Assembly: GCA_002299965.1 (NCBI GenBank)
Contig: DBOM01000077.1
Span: forward strand, 1 to 15,201
Reading direction: 5' to 3'
From: Caldiserica bacterium UBA646
GTDB lineage: Bacteria; Caldisericota; Caldisericia; Caldisericales; Caldisericaceae
DNA length: 15,201 nucleotides
This document shows, piece after piece, positions 7,036 through 14,272 of the stretch. Numbering within the stretch: the stretch's first letter is position 1; the number at the start of each line of letters is the position of its first letter. The notes beneath the pieces are model-generated. The model was not told the origin of the DNA. It did not search any database and saw nothing but the letters and a program-made list of their open reading frames with translations. The translations under genes were made by a program, and so were the position numbers.

Positions 7036-7704
7036 TCAAATATCCAACTCATACTTTAGGCAGCATACAAGCTTTCCGCAACTGCCAGTAATTTTAGCAG
7101 GGTTGGGAGGAAGGTTTTGCATCTTTGCATAAATGAGCTCGACACTTTCCAATTCATCAAGGAACGCAGTGCAGCATAGCGAAAATCCACAAGGTCCACA
7201 GCCACCCAAAAAACGCATCGCATCACGGGCACCTACCTGCCACAATTGAATTTTCCGATTAAATGTTTTAACGAGTGCTTTAACAAGCTCTCTAAAATCT
7301 ATGCGGGAGTCAGCTGTAAAATAAAATATATATTTCTTCTCGCCTTCATCCCAAACAGTCTGCACAAGATGCATTGGGAGGTTGTACTCCTTTATTTTTT
7401 GTTTACAAATACGAAATGCGTCTTGTTCTTTCTCTTCCAATTTTTCAAGATGAGCAATATCTTTTTCATCAGCAATTCGAATAATTTTCCCCGTAAAACC
7501 TTTTGCCTTTATTATATCCCACCTTTTTTTGTCTATTTTTACTAAAGTTTTTTTTACAACAGCATGTTTTAGTTTCCCGTCTAAATCAACAATGACTTTA
7601 TCAAAAAGCTTCACCTGAAAATCAGGTCTAGCTACAAAATATGTCCTTGTCTCCTTTCGTAATACAACTGCAACAAGTTTAACTTCCTCTTCTATTAAAT
7701 TCAC
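7036..7704 (-). CDS. PSP1 C-terminal domain protein (YaaT/RicT-like)
   Basis: This 222-residue cytoplasmic protein matches the PSP1/YaaT family throughout. After an N-terminal beta region comes KYIFYFTADSRIDFRELVKAL, then GARDAMRFLGGCGPCGFSLCC (158-178), then PAKITGSCGKLVCCLKYE (202-219). Seven cysteines cluster in this half (C169, C172, C177, C178, C209, C214, C215); in Bacillus RicT, part of the RicAFT complex affecting RNA processing, such cysteines bind an Fe-S cluster. In many Firmicutes the gene lies directly after holB, as here. The start is GTG 7704, whose GTGA overlaps the holB stop by three bases, and AGAGGTGA lies at ideal spacing upstream. The TGA stop touches the LOG gene start. 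The identity is firm; the role in this organism is inferred. Confidence 0.93.
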   Translation of the reverse strand: MNLIEEEVKLVAVVLRKETRTYFVARPDFQVKLFDKVIVDLDGKLKHAVVKKTLVKIDKKRWDIIKAKGFTGKIIRIADEKDIAHLEKLEEKEQDAFRICKQKIKEYNLPMHLVQTVWDEGEKKYIFYFTADSRIDFRELVKALVKTFNRKIQLWQVGARDAMRFLGGCGPCGFSLCCTAFLDELESVELIYAKMQNLPPNPAKITGSCGKLVCCLKYELDI

Positions 7705-8693
7705 TTTATCACCTCTTTAATCTTAAATAAACCATCTAACAGTATATATTGCTGTATAGCGTTTGTCAAAAGTGCCTGTTTTTTTTCTAAAACTACGTCG
7801 TACATTTTATGCAATTTAGATCGATCAACAAATGCAAATTTGTCTGCAATAAATCCAAGAGCATCTACATTAGTTACATGCTCCGTATCGTGCAATACGG
7901 ATACAAAAAGAATATCTTGCAATAGTGTTGAAAGTATATCAAAAAATTCATTTGCGTTATTCATCGAAGTGTTGTTACTCAAAAAATTGTTCCATTCATC
8001 CAAAAGTTTTGAAACAATAACTTCATCTAAAAAGAATTTCAGTAAATACTCAATAAATATTTTTCTTTTTTTAAGAAAATCTTCTGAAGAAAACAATTTA
8101 ATTTTTTCCATGCTTCCATTAGCCATTTTTGAGACAATTTCGGCATCTTCATCTGATAAACCCATTTTTTTAACAGTTTCTTTAATAAAAGCAGCGCTAA
8201 TTGGCCTGAATTTTAGCTCTACTGCCCGCGACCTAATTGTTTCTGGTAGTAGTTCTGCCATTTCTGCAATAAGAATGCTAACAGTGTGCTCTGGAGGCTC
8301 TTCAAGATATTTTAACATACTACTAAATGCCTCAGGGGTGCTCTTGTCTGAATTGTCAATAATATTCACTCTATACCCGTTATTAACTGGAACAAATGAC
8401 GCATTTATCATATTGCGAGTCTCTTTTATACTTACAACATCTACATCTCTCCCTATAACAACCACATTTGGATGCACATTGTGCTCTATCGCGACGCAGC
8501 TCTTACACTTATCGCAACAATCGCCAATGCTATTTGCACAATTCAATGCTTTAGCAAGTATTGTCGCAGCAAGAAAGCGGCCAGTGCCTTTTCTCCCCGA
8601 TAGAAGAAGCATGGGAGGAATTCTATTCTTCCTTAAAATACTTTTTAGATACTTGACAACATGATCCTGCTCTTTAATATCTTCAAGCGCCAT
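7701..8693 (-). CDS. holB: DNA polymerase III delta' subunit
   Basis: Delta' is the non-motor AAA+ arm of the clamp loader that places the beta clamp on DNA at replication forks. The 330 residues show a Walker A-like SGRKGTGR (32-39) with Arg instead of the catalytic Lys, as expected for a subunit that does not hydrolyse ATP. They also show a zinc module (C52, C60, C63, C66 in CDKCKSC), a degenerate Walker B region (VNIIDNSDKST, 109-119), MLKYLEEPPEHT (126-137) and TIRSRA (152-157). The last is the SRC motif with its Cys replaced by Ala but the arginine finger retained. Usual family length is about 310-335. ATG 8693 overlaps the upstream gene's stop by 11 bases with no clear Shine-Dalgarno, so translation is probably coupled. 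It is the second gene of a four-gene operon with the PSP1 gene next. Confidence 0.94.
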   Translation of the reverse strand: MALEDIKEQDHVVKYLKSILRKNRIPPMLLLSGRKGTGRFLAATILAKALNCANSIGDCCDKCKSCVAIEHNVHPNVVVIGRDVDVVSIKETRNMINASFVPVNNGYRVNIIDNSDKSTPEAFSSMLKYLEEPPEHTVSILIAEMAELLPETIRSRAVELKFRPISAAFIKETVKKMGLSDEDAEIVSKMANGSMEKIKLFSSEDFLKKRKIFIEYLLKFFLDEVIVSKLLDEWNNFLSNNTSMNNANEFFDILSTLLQDILFVSVLHDTEHVTNVDALGFIADKFAFVDRSKLHKMYDVVLEKKQALLTNAIQQYILLDGLFKIKEVIK

Positions 8694-9768
8694 TTTTTTT
8701 AAATGTTTCTACCCGTTTCTTTATGTATTTATAAAAAGTTTCATTTAATACGCTTTCATAAGAAATTTTAAAATGTCGGTATGGTTTACCTGTTACAAAT
8801 CTATAATGCGAGTCAAGGGCAGTAATATTACTATCTTTATCAATTCTCAAAAAATATCTCTGTGAAGAGTCAGGAATTTTATGCTCTGCACCATTTGGAA
8901 TTGAGACAAGATAGATAAAAGAAAAAACATCCTCATCGGTAATGTTGAGTAAAGAAAAATTCTTTTTTATGTTAAAAGCAAGCTCGCCATCCTGTTCAGT
9001 AAACTTTAGTGAAAACTTATCAATTGTATCAATAGCATCTGCAAGATAAGCGCCTAAGGCGACACTCACATTATATAACAACCCACCTACAACAACTGCT
9101 GAATCATCTGACACACCTAAACCTTTCTTGCGCCTTATATACTGGAAACGGATATCGGTGTGATTGAGAAAATCCGCCTTCTCCGGGTCAGGAATAATTA
9201 ATCCTTTCTTCACGTATTCATCTAATTTATCTTCATGTTCTCCATGGGCAAGAATCTCTCCGTTCAAGCCCATTTGCTCCATTCTATTGACGTCGATGAG
9301 ATATGGCTTGCCTCCTCCCATATTAATATGAAATCTATCATTTGCCTTTTTTCTTACATCAAAATCATCCATCAGTCCGCCTAAATACAATCCTCTCAGT
9401 ATATCAGGAGCATTTACTTCCCATTCTAAAAATAAAGGACAACGCATCAATGGCTCGTCTTTCCTATTTACAAGACGTGTCAAATTCTCGCCGCTCATTA
9501 CACGCTCAGCATACTGATAAATTTCATCAATTAACATCTGCCGTCCTGAACGCACGACAAAAACATCTCTTCCTAACGCCTCTACAATATCGCTAAGAGT
9601 TGTATCAACAAATTTCCTTCCTTTAAACGCACCATCTCCGTTGTGAGCATGTCCTTCGATTGTCTGCATAAAAAGTAAATCTTCTACTACTGGATCTGTC
9701 AAAAGATCTTCTTTTTTATGCATTCCTTTAAAATCTCTCCATATTAAATCTCTCGGTGCTATCTTCAT
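8683..9768 (-). CDS. Conserved-looking hypothetical protein heading the holB operon
   Basis: I do not recognise this 361-residue protein. It appears soluble: there is no signal peptide or membrane segment, and charged residues are spread throughout. Noticeable segments are IEGHAHNGDGAFKGRKFVDT in the first 60 residues, FVVRSGRQMLIDEIY, INMGGGKPYLIDVNRMEQMG in the middle, IRFQYIRRKKGLGVSDDSAVVVGGLLYN, and a basic C-terminus. The paired acidic and basic residues would suit a nucleic-acid enzyme, but no nuclease, ATPase or NurA motif can be assigned. The start was chosen at ATG 9768 because GGAGG lies five bases upstream; the longer frame from 9786 would place that Shine-Dalgarno inside its own coding sequence. 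Its end overlaps holB by 11 bases, so it is cotranslated with replication and PSP1-type functions. Any DNA-related role is guilt by association. Confidence 0.7.
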   Translation of the reverse strand: MKIAPRDLIWRDFKGMHKKEDLLTDPVVEDLLFMQTIEGHAHNGDGAFKGRKFVDTTLSDIVEALGRDVFVVRSGRQMLIDEIYQYAERVMSGENLTRLVNRKDEPLMRCPLFLEWEVNAPDILRGLYLGGLMDDFDVRKKANDRFHINMGGGKPYLIDVNRMEQMGLNGEILAHGEHEDKLDEYVKKGLIIPDPEKADFLNHTDIRFQYIRRKKGLGVSDDSAVVVGGLLYNVSVALGAYLADAIDTIDKFSLKFTEQDGELAFNIKKNFSLLNITDEDVFSFIYLVSIPNGAEHKIPDSSQRYFLRIDKDSNITALDSHYRFVTGKPYRHFKISYESVLNETFYKYIKKRVETFKKNGA

Positions 9769-9786
9769 CTTTACCTCCATTCGCAT

Positions 9787-10102
9787 AAACTATACTAATT
9801 GATAATCTCCACCAAACCAACTAAAATACAAGCTTTGAAACAATAGAATAACCCGTCTCCTTCATCTCGCTTATCTTATTTTTTATTATACAACGAAAAT
9901 CTAATAATCAATAATTTATTTTGTCTTGTTGCATTTATAAGGAACATTTTAACTCTACCCTCTAAAAAAACTAAATAAGAAGACTTATCCATCCAGAAAG
10001 TTTACCTAAAAATAGAAATTTTAAAATCATTTACAAGAACAATAAAACTTTCAAAATGATAGAATTTTTTTAAGTTTAGAAGTATTATAAAAAAACAATT
10101 TT
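9787..10102. other. Intergenic region upstream of the holB operon and downstream of mnmA
   Basis: Roughly 315 A+T-rich bases with no credible reading frame. Besides the candidate operon promoter I see only short A/T runs. Downstream of the mnmA stop there is no G+C-containing hairpin with a T-run, so no intrinsic terminator for mnmA can be called. Confidence 0.6.
9885..9913 (-). promoter_or_regulatory. Candidate promoter of the holB operon
   Basis: On the minus strand a perfect TATAAT (9885-9890) has TATTGA (9908-9913) 17 bases upstream; an alternative -35, TTGATT (9906-9911), sits at 15 bases. Transcription would begin near 9878, about 110 nt before ATG 9768. The -10 is convincing, the -35 is not. 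Confidence 0.4.
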
Positions 10103-11134
10103 TTAATAAGCTCTTTTAATAATTCCGCCTCCAAAAACATAATCACCATCATACAAAACAAGGCTCTGCCCGGAAGTTACAGCAAATTGAGGGACATCAA
10201 ACTGCACAACTACTTTGTCCCCATCCTTTCTCAAAACACAAGACGATGCTTTTGCATGATACCTCGGTTTACCTGTGAGCCTTCTTTCAGTGAAATCCCA
10301 TTTTTCTATAAAATTCACACAGTCAAGTTCGGCGGTTCTAAAAAAACATTCTTCCCTCTCTCCTACAAAAACAACATTTTTTTCTGTATCTATTCTCACG
10401 ACATAAAGTGGTGCAGGATGAGAAATATGCAGTCCACTTCTCTGCCCTACTGTATAGAAATACGCACCGTTATGTTTTCCCAGTATTTTTCCTTCTGTAT
10501 TAATAATCTCCCCTTCTCTTTGCGGAAGGTATTTTTCTAAAAAAACTTTCACCTTGCCAGGGATAAAACACACATCCTGACTTTCGAGAGGCAATACTGA
10601 AAGCTTAATTTCCTCAGCAATTTTATACACATCTCTCTTTGTAAAAACACCCAAAGGAAAGATTGTTTTCTTTAATTGCCACTGTTTTAATCTCCATAAC
10701 ATATATGATTGGTCTTTTCCTTTGTCCACTCCTGCTTTCAAATGCAACCTATCATTTTTCTCGATAATTGCATAGTGCCCTGTTGCAAAAAATGAGCCTT
10801 TAAAAAGTTCTTCTGCTTTTTTCAATCCAAAACCAAACTTAATTTTTTCATTGCAAAGAACGCAAGGGTTGGGAGTAAAACCATTTTTGTACTGTTTGAC
10901 AAAATCCTGTATAATTTCCCTGTTAAACTCCTCGTAAACATCCACAACTTTAACGGGAATATGAAGCGTCTTTCCAGCAGCTATAACAGCATTAAAATTG
11001 CAGCATTTTGAAACTTCATCGGGTTTTTCAACTGTATTAAAAAGAACGCCTATTACATCCCATCCTTCTTTTTTAAGTAGATAGGCAGCAATGGAACTAT
11101 CTACCCCGCCGCTCATTCCAACTATTGCTTTCAT
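10103..11134 (-). CDS. mnmA: tRNA-specific 2-thiouridylase MnmA
   Basis: MnmA puts sulfur on C2 of the wobble uridine (U34) of Lys, Glu and Gln tRNAs after adenylating it with ATP. All hallmarks are present in 343 residues: PP-loop MSGGVDSS (7-14), TPNPCVLCNEKIKFG (87-101) with the first catalytic Cys at 94, FATGHYA (116-122), KGKDQSYMLWRL (138-149), ESQDVCFIPG (184-193) with the second catalytic Cys at 189, then YFYTVGQRSGLHIS (225-238). Cys91 makes a CxxC motif where the E. coli enzyme, as I recall it, has DxxC; the CxxC form is common elsewhere. The length is slightly shorter than E. coli MnmA. The start is ATG 11134 with no Shine-Dalgarno; the -10 element ends six bases before it, implying a leaderless message. 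It is divergent from the MATE gene. Confidence 0.97.
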   Translation of the reverse strand: MKAIVGMSGGVDSSIAAYLLKKEGWDVIGVLFNTVEKPDEVSKCCNFNAVIAAGKTLHIPVKVVDVYEEFNREIIQDFVKQYKNGFTPNPCVLCNEKIKFGFGLKKAEELFKGSFFATGHYAIIEKNDRLHLKAGVDKGKDQSYMLWRLKQWQLKKTIFPLGVFTKRDVYKIAEEIKLSVLPLESQDVCFIPGKVKVFLEKYLPQREGEIINTEGKILGKHNGAYFYTVGQRSGLHISHPAPLYVVRIDTEKNVVFVGEREECFFRTAELDCVNFIEKWDFTERRLTGKPRYHAKASSCVLRKDGDKVVVQFDVPQFAVTSGQSLVLYDGDYVFGGGIIKRAY

Positions 11135-11140
11135 ACAGTT

Positions 11141-11149
11141 ATTTTATCA
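11141..11149 (-). promoter_or_regulatory. mnmA promoter, extended -10, leaderless arrangement
   Basis: The minus strand reads TGATAAAAT (11149 down to 11141), an extended -10 (TGn plus TAAAAT). Only six bases separate it from the mnmA ATG, so the expected +1 falls on or next to the A of the start codon. The -35 region is T-rich without a clear hexamer. No Shine-Dalgarno is present, which agrees with leaderless translation. Confidence 0.5.
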
Positions 11150-11214
11150 AAAAACGCATATAAAAAAAGCTGCAGCAGCATTAAAAAGATAAAACAATAA
11201 TTCATTTATAAGAG

Positions 11215-11242
11215 TTGAAAAAAATGACGTAAATGATAAAGT
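11215..11242 (+). promoter_or_regulatory. Promoter of the MATE transporter gene
   Basis: TTGAAA (11215-11220), a 16-base spacer and TAAAGT (11237-11242), preceded by TG at 11234-11235, form a -35 plus extended -10 promoter. Transcription from about 11249 would skip the in-frame ATG at 11233 and give a leader of about 35 nt before ATG 11284. This helps decide the start of the MATE gene. Confidence 0.45.
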
Positions 11243-11283
11243 ATCATTACATTATTTTTAAGGATAAGAAGGTTAAACAACAA

Positions 11284-12705
11284 ATGAAAAAACTATACAA
11301 TATGATGCGAAGAAAACCAGATCCACTAAACGGTTTAATTATAGAGGAACTCTTTATTTTAGGATTACCAGTAATACTTGCCAATTTTGCCCAGACTCTA
11401 TACAATATTGTTGACGCATTCTGGCTAGGTAAAGTAGGAAAAGCAGCCCTTACTGCACCAACAATTACATTTAACGTAGTATTTATCTTTATTGCATTTT
11501 CAATGGGAATATCGGTCGGAGGCTCTACACTTGTTGCTCAGTATACAGGCGCCAGGCAAAGTAAACAGGCAGAAAAAACAGCCGGCACAACAATTTTCCT
11601 TATGGTAATTTTAGGCGTGGCTTCAGGAATAATAGGATTTCTCTTTGCCCCTTCAATTCTTCGCCTTCTTCATACCCCGTCTGATGCATTCGCCGCAACA
11701 CTTACCTATATGAGAATAATTTTCTTAGGAATGCCATTCATGTTTGCGTATTCTGCTTTTCAGGGGGTTATTCAAGGAAAAGGAAACACCATTACCCCGA
11801 TGAAGATTGTGTTTGTTTCCATTGTTATCAATATTATTTTAGACCCGATTATGATTTTTGGTATAGGAATGCCCAAAATGGGAGTAATGGGCGCGGCAAT
11901 CGCAACAAATATTTCACGTGTCATTGCCGCGTATATCGGCTTGAGGTATCTATTCTCAAAGAAAAGTGAAATCCCGCTTAAAATAAAAGACATTTCGTTT
12001 GATAAAAAACTTGCAAAAAAGATATTGCATATAGGTTTGCCCCTTTCAATTGGACAAATGGCAACTTCAATTGGTTTTACAGTACTCATCGGTATTGTAA
12101 ATATTTTTGGCTCTGCTGTGATTAGTGCATTTGGTATTGGAAATAGAATGATTTCTCTGATGAATATGCCTGCAATGGGCTTCTCGCATGCTGCAACAGT
12201 GATGGTAGGCCAAAATATGGGAGCAGGAAAGGTAGAGCGCGCAGAAAATGTCGTGTGGAAAACCGTAATAATTATCGCCGTTTTCCTATTTAGCGGAGCA
12301 ACTCTCACATTTTTATTCGGTGGTGGAATTGTACGATTTTTCATTAACGATCCCGAAGTAATAAGCATTGGAATAAATTTTTTCAGGATAGCATCCTATT
12401 CTGTGCCGTTTTTTGGCATTATGTTTGCATTTAATGCAGCTTTCAGCGGATCAGGCCATACTTTTCCTATTCTTGTTCTAAATACAGCGAGACTCTGGGC
12501 TATTCGAATACCCCTTGCATACTTATGGGCAATAAAAATGGAAATGGGGCCTAACGGTATCTTTTATTCAATGGTTATAAGCAACATTGTTATTTCTTTG
12601 TTAGCATTTATATGGTTCAAAACAGGAACATGGAAGAAAAAAATCATCACGAAAAAGGAAGTGCTTTCGCTGGAAACCGAGCCTAAAGATATGGATGTAC
12701 ACTAA
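11284..12705 (+). CDS. MATE family efflux transporter
   Basis: A 473-residue polytopic inner-membrane protein of the multidrug and toxin extrusion family, which exports cationic drugs or metabolites using a Na+ or H+ gradient. About 12 hydrophobic segments form two homologous halves. The first half has LPVILANFAQTLYNIVDAFWLG and a matching loop STLVAQYTGARQ; the second has LPLSIGQMATS, FGIGNRM and VMVGQNMGAGKVERAEN. The VAQxxGA and VGQNxGAG loops mark the family. The substrate is unknown. I chose ATG 11284 because AAGAAGG lies upstream (11 bases, slightly long) and the promoter's predicted start falls after the alternative ATG at 11233, which would add 17 residues. A further start at 11302/11305 cannot be excluded. 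It is divergent from mnmA and convergent with the PLP-enzyme gene across a shared hairpin. Confidence 0.93.
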   Translation: MKKLYNMMRRKPDPLNGLIIEELFILGLPVILANFAQTLYNIVDAFWLGKVGKAALTAPTITFNVVFIFIAFSMGISVGGSTLVAQYTGARQSKQAEKTAGTTIFLMVILGVASGIIGFLFAPSILRLLHTPSDAFAATLTYMRIIFLGMPFMFAYSAFQGVIQGKGNTITPMKIVFVSIVINIILDPIMIFGIGMPKMGVMGAAIATNISRVIAAYIGLRYLFSKKSEIPLKIKDISFDKKLAKKILHIGLPLSIGQMATSIGFTVLIGIVNIFGSAVISAFGIGNRMISLMNMPAMGFSHAATVMVGQNMGAGKVERAENVVWKTVIIIAVFLFSGATLTFLFGGGIVRFFINDPEVISIGINFFRIASYSVPFFGIMFAFNAAFSGSGHTFPILVLNTARLWAIRIPLAYLWAIKMEMGPNGIFYSMVISNIVISLLAFIWFKTGTWKKKIITKKEVLSLETEPKDMDVH

Positions 12706-12707
12706 AT

Positions 12708-12743
12708 AAAAAAATCAGGGCATATACTTATACTATGCCCTGA
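12708..12743 (-). terminator. Intrinsic terminator of the PHP-PLP enzyme operon
   Basis: A perfect 10-base-pair stem, TCAGGGCATA (12715-12724) with TATGCCCTGA (12734-12743), closes a 9-base loop. Read on the minus strand it is followed immediately by seven T residues (12714 down to 12708), a textbook intrinsic terminator about 30 bases after the PLP-enzyme stop. For the plus-strand MATE transcript the same hairpin lies 9 bases after the stop, but its 3' side is ataaaattgc with no T-run, so it would work poorly there. Confidence 0.85.
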
Positions 12744-12771
12744 ATAAAATTGCAACAAAAAATTGTTAGGA

Positions 12772-14250
12772 TTATCTATACTTCTGTATTAATCCGACCC
12801 TTTCATTAAATTCTTTAATTTCTTCGTCTAAGTCCTTAAATGAATTAAATTTTTCCTTCCAATAGTTATCGTTAAACCACTGTTCATCCAGCTCTTCGAC
12901 AGTCTTTCCTTGCTGCTCTATCCATGTAAAATACTTAAGATTATGCATTCTCTTTTTATCCCAGTAGGAAAGCTCTAACATCCAATCAGTAGTTACGCCC
13001 ATTAAATATCTCTCAAAATCTTGTGCTGCATCAATTTCTCCGTATGCTCCGTATTCCTCTCTTAATTCTGCTATCCTAGAACCATACAGCTCCATTGAGT
13101 CTGTCGCAACAGTAACAACAATGTCGTTTCCATCCATCTCAAAGTATTTTGCCATTTTTATCGCACCCAAAATATTCGCAATGGAAGAAATACCAAGCAG
13201 GTCAAGTTTATCTACAAGTTCAGGGGTAACTCCTATTTTTTTAAGATACGCTCTTCCTTCAGGTTCATTAAAAAGTCTTATAATATGCATACAAGCTTCA
13301 TCATCGATACCTGCTACCATATCGATATTTTTTACATCAAAAATCCACGGAACGTGCTTATCGCCAATGCCTTCAATCCGGTGTCCACCAAAGCCGTTGT
13401 TCAGAAGAGTAGGACACTGCACCGCTTCACCTGCCCCAATTTTAATTGTTGGGAATTTCTCCCTGAGATAGTTCCCGCTTCCAAGCGTTCCAGCAGATCC
13501 TTGTGTAAGAAATAGTGCTGAAAGACGCTGATTACCTTTTTTCTCATTATTATATACCTCTTCCATTGCAGGACCAGTTACAGCATAATGCCAGATCGCA
13601 TTTCCAATTTCGTCAAACTGGTTCAGAACTACAATCTCCTCAGGCCTTTCTTTTTTTAATTCCTTTGTCTTATCAAATACTTCTTTTACATTGCTTTCCA
13701 CCCCAGGCGTAGCATAAATCTCTGCTCCTACTTCTTTTAACCATTCAAAACGCTCTTTGGACATACCTTCAGGTAACACTGCAATACTTGGGCAGGAAAG
13801 AAGATAAGAATCATATGCGCCTCCACGACAGTAATTACCAGTCGACGGCCATAATGCTTTTTGCCTTGTAGGGTCAAATGCACCTCGTACAAGTTTTTCG
13901 ACAAGCGGACCAAATGTTGCGCCAACCTTATGAGCTCCAGTAGGGAAAAATTTTCCAACAAGAACAATAATTCTTGCTTTTGTACCGGATATTTCTTCAG
14001 GGATTTCAAGATAATTTATCCCGTCAAATCCCCCACCAAGCTTTACAGGCTCATTTTTCCAGGTAATTCTAAAAAGATTTCTTGGATTAAGATCCCAGAG
14101 GCCAATATTTTTCAGCTCTTCTTGAATTTTTACGGGAACTTTTTCCGGATTTCTCATTTCTTCATACGTAGGAATTATAATATTTCGTTCCCTCGCGCGC
14201 TGTACCGTCTTTTCTAACACTTCTTCATTTACAATTTCCTTTTTATTCAT
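12772..14250 (-). CDS. PLP-dependent enzyme of the TrpB/CysK fold type II family
   Basis: This 492-residue protein is a fold-type-II pyridoxal-phosphate enzyme of the sort annotated as PLP-dependent protein subunit beta, related to tryptophan synthase beta and cysteine synthase; its reaction is not established. The probable Schiff-base lysine is K108 in FFPTGAHKVGA (101-111). STGNYCRGGAYDS (136-148) corresponds to the substrate-binding STGN loop, and TQGSAGTLGSGNYL (249-262) to the glycine loop binding PLP phosphate. It is about 100 residues longer than TrpB, with an N-terminal extension (NIIIPTYEEMRNPEKVP; GLWDLNPRNLFRITWKNEP) and a C-terminal segment of about 90 residues, both of which I associate with this subgroup. 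The usual TrpB HKxN signature is absent (HKVG instead), arguing against tryptophan synthase. ATG 14250 has AGGAGGT six bases upstream. It follows the PHP gene by 22 bases. Confidence 0.88.
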   Translation of the reverse strand: MNKKEIVNEEVLEKTVQRARERNIIIPTYEEMRNPEKVPVKIQEELKNIGLWDLNPRNLFRITWKNEPVKLGGGFDGINYLEIPEEISGTKARIIVLVGKFFPTGAHKVGATFGPLVEKLVRGAFDPTRQKALWPSTGNYCRGGAYDSYLLSCPSIAVLPEGMSKERFEWLKEVGAEIYATPGVESNVKEVFDKTKELKKERPEEIVVLNQFDEIGNAIWHYAVTGPAMEEVYNNEKKGNQRLSALFLTQGSAGTLGSGNYLREKFPTIKIGAGEAVQCPTLLNNGFGGHRIEGIGDKHVPWIFDVKNIDMVAGIDDEACMHIIRLFNEPEGRAYLKKIGVTPELVDKLDLLGISSIANILGAIKMAKYFEMDGNDIVVTVATDSMELYGSRIAELREEYGAYGEIDAAQDFERYLMGVTTDWMLELSYWDKKRMHNLKYFTWIEQQGKTVEELDEQWFNDNYWKEKFNSFKDLDEEIKEFNERVGLIQKYR

Positions 14251-14272
14251 AAATACCTCCTAAAAATAAATT

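Noticed and set aside
7840..8664. A 274-codon open frame on the plus strand.
   Set aside because: It is antisense to holB, has serine/leucine-rich low-complexity content and no recognisable motif; it is a shadow of the real gene.
8683..9768. Assignment of the unknown protein as a NurA nuclease.
   Set aside because: I considered it because of the DNA-replication neighbour, but could not match the NurA core motifs, so no family name is given.
9769..9786. Longer start (ATG 9786) for the unknown gene of the holB operon.
   Set aside because: The GGAGG Shine-Dalgarno lies inside this extension and is correctly spaced for ATG 9768.
11233..11283. Longer start (ATG 11233) for the MATE gene.
   Set aside because: No Shine-Dalgarno precedes it and it overlaps the predicted -10 box of the gene's own promoter.
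11772..12368. A 198-codon open frame on the minus strand.
   Set aside because: It is antisense to the MATE gene, and its Ile/Pro-rich content mirrors the transmembrane codons.
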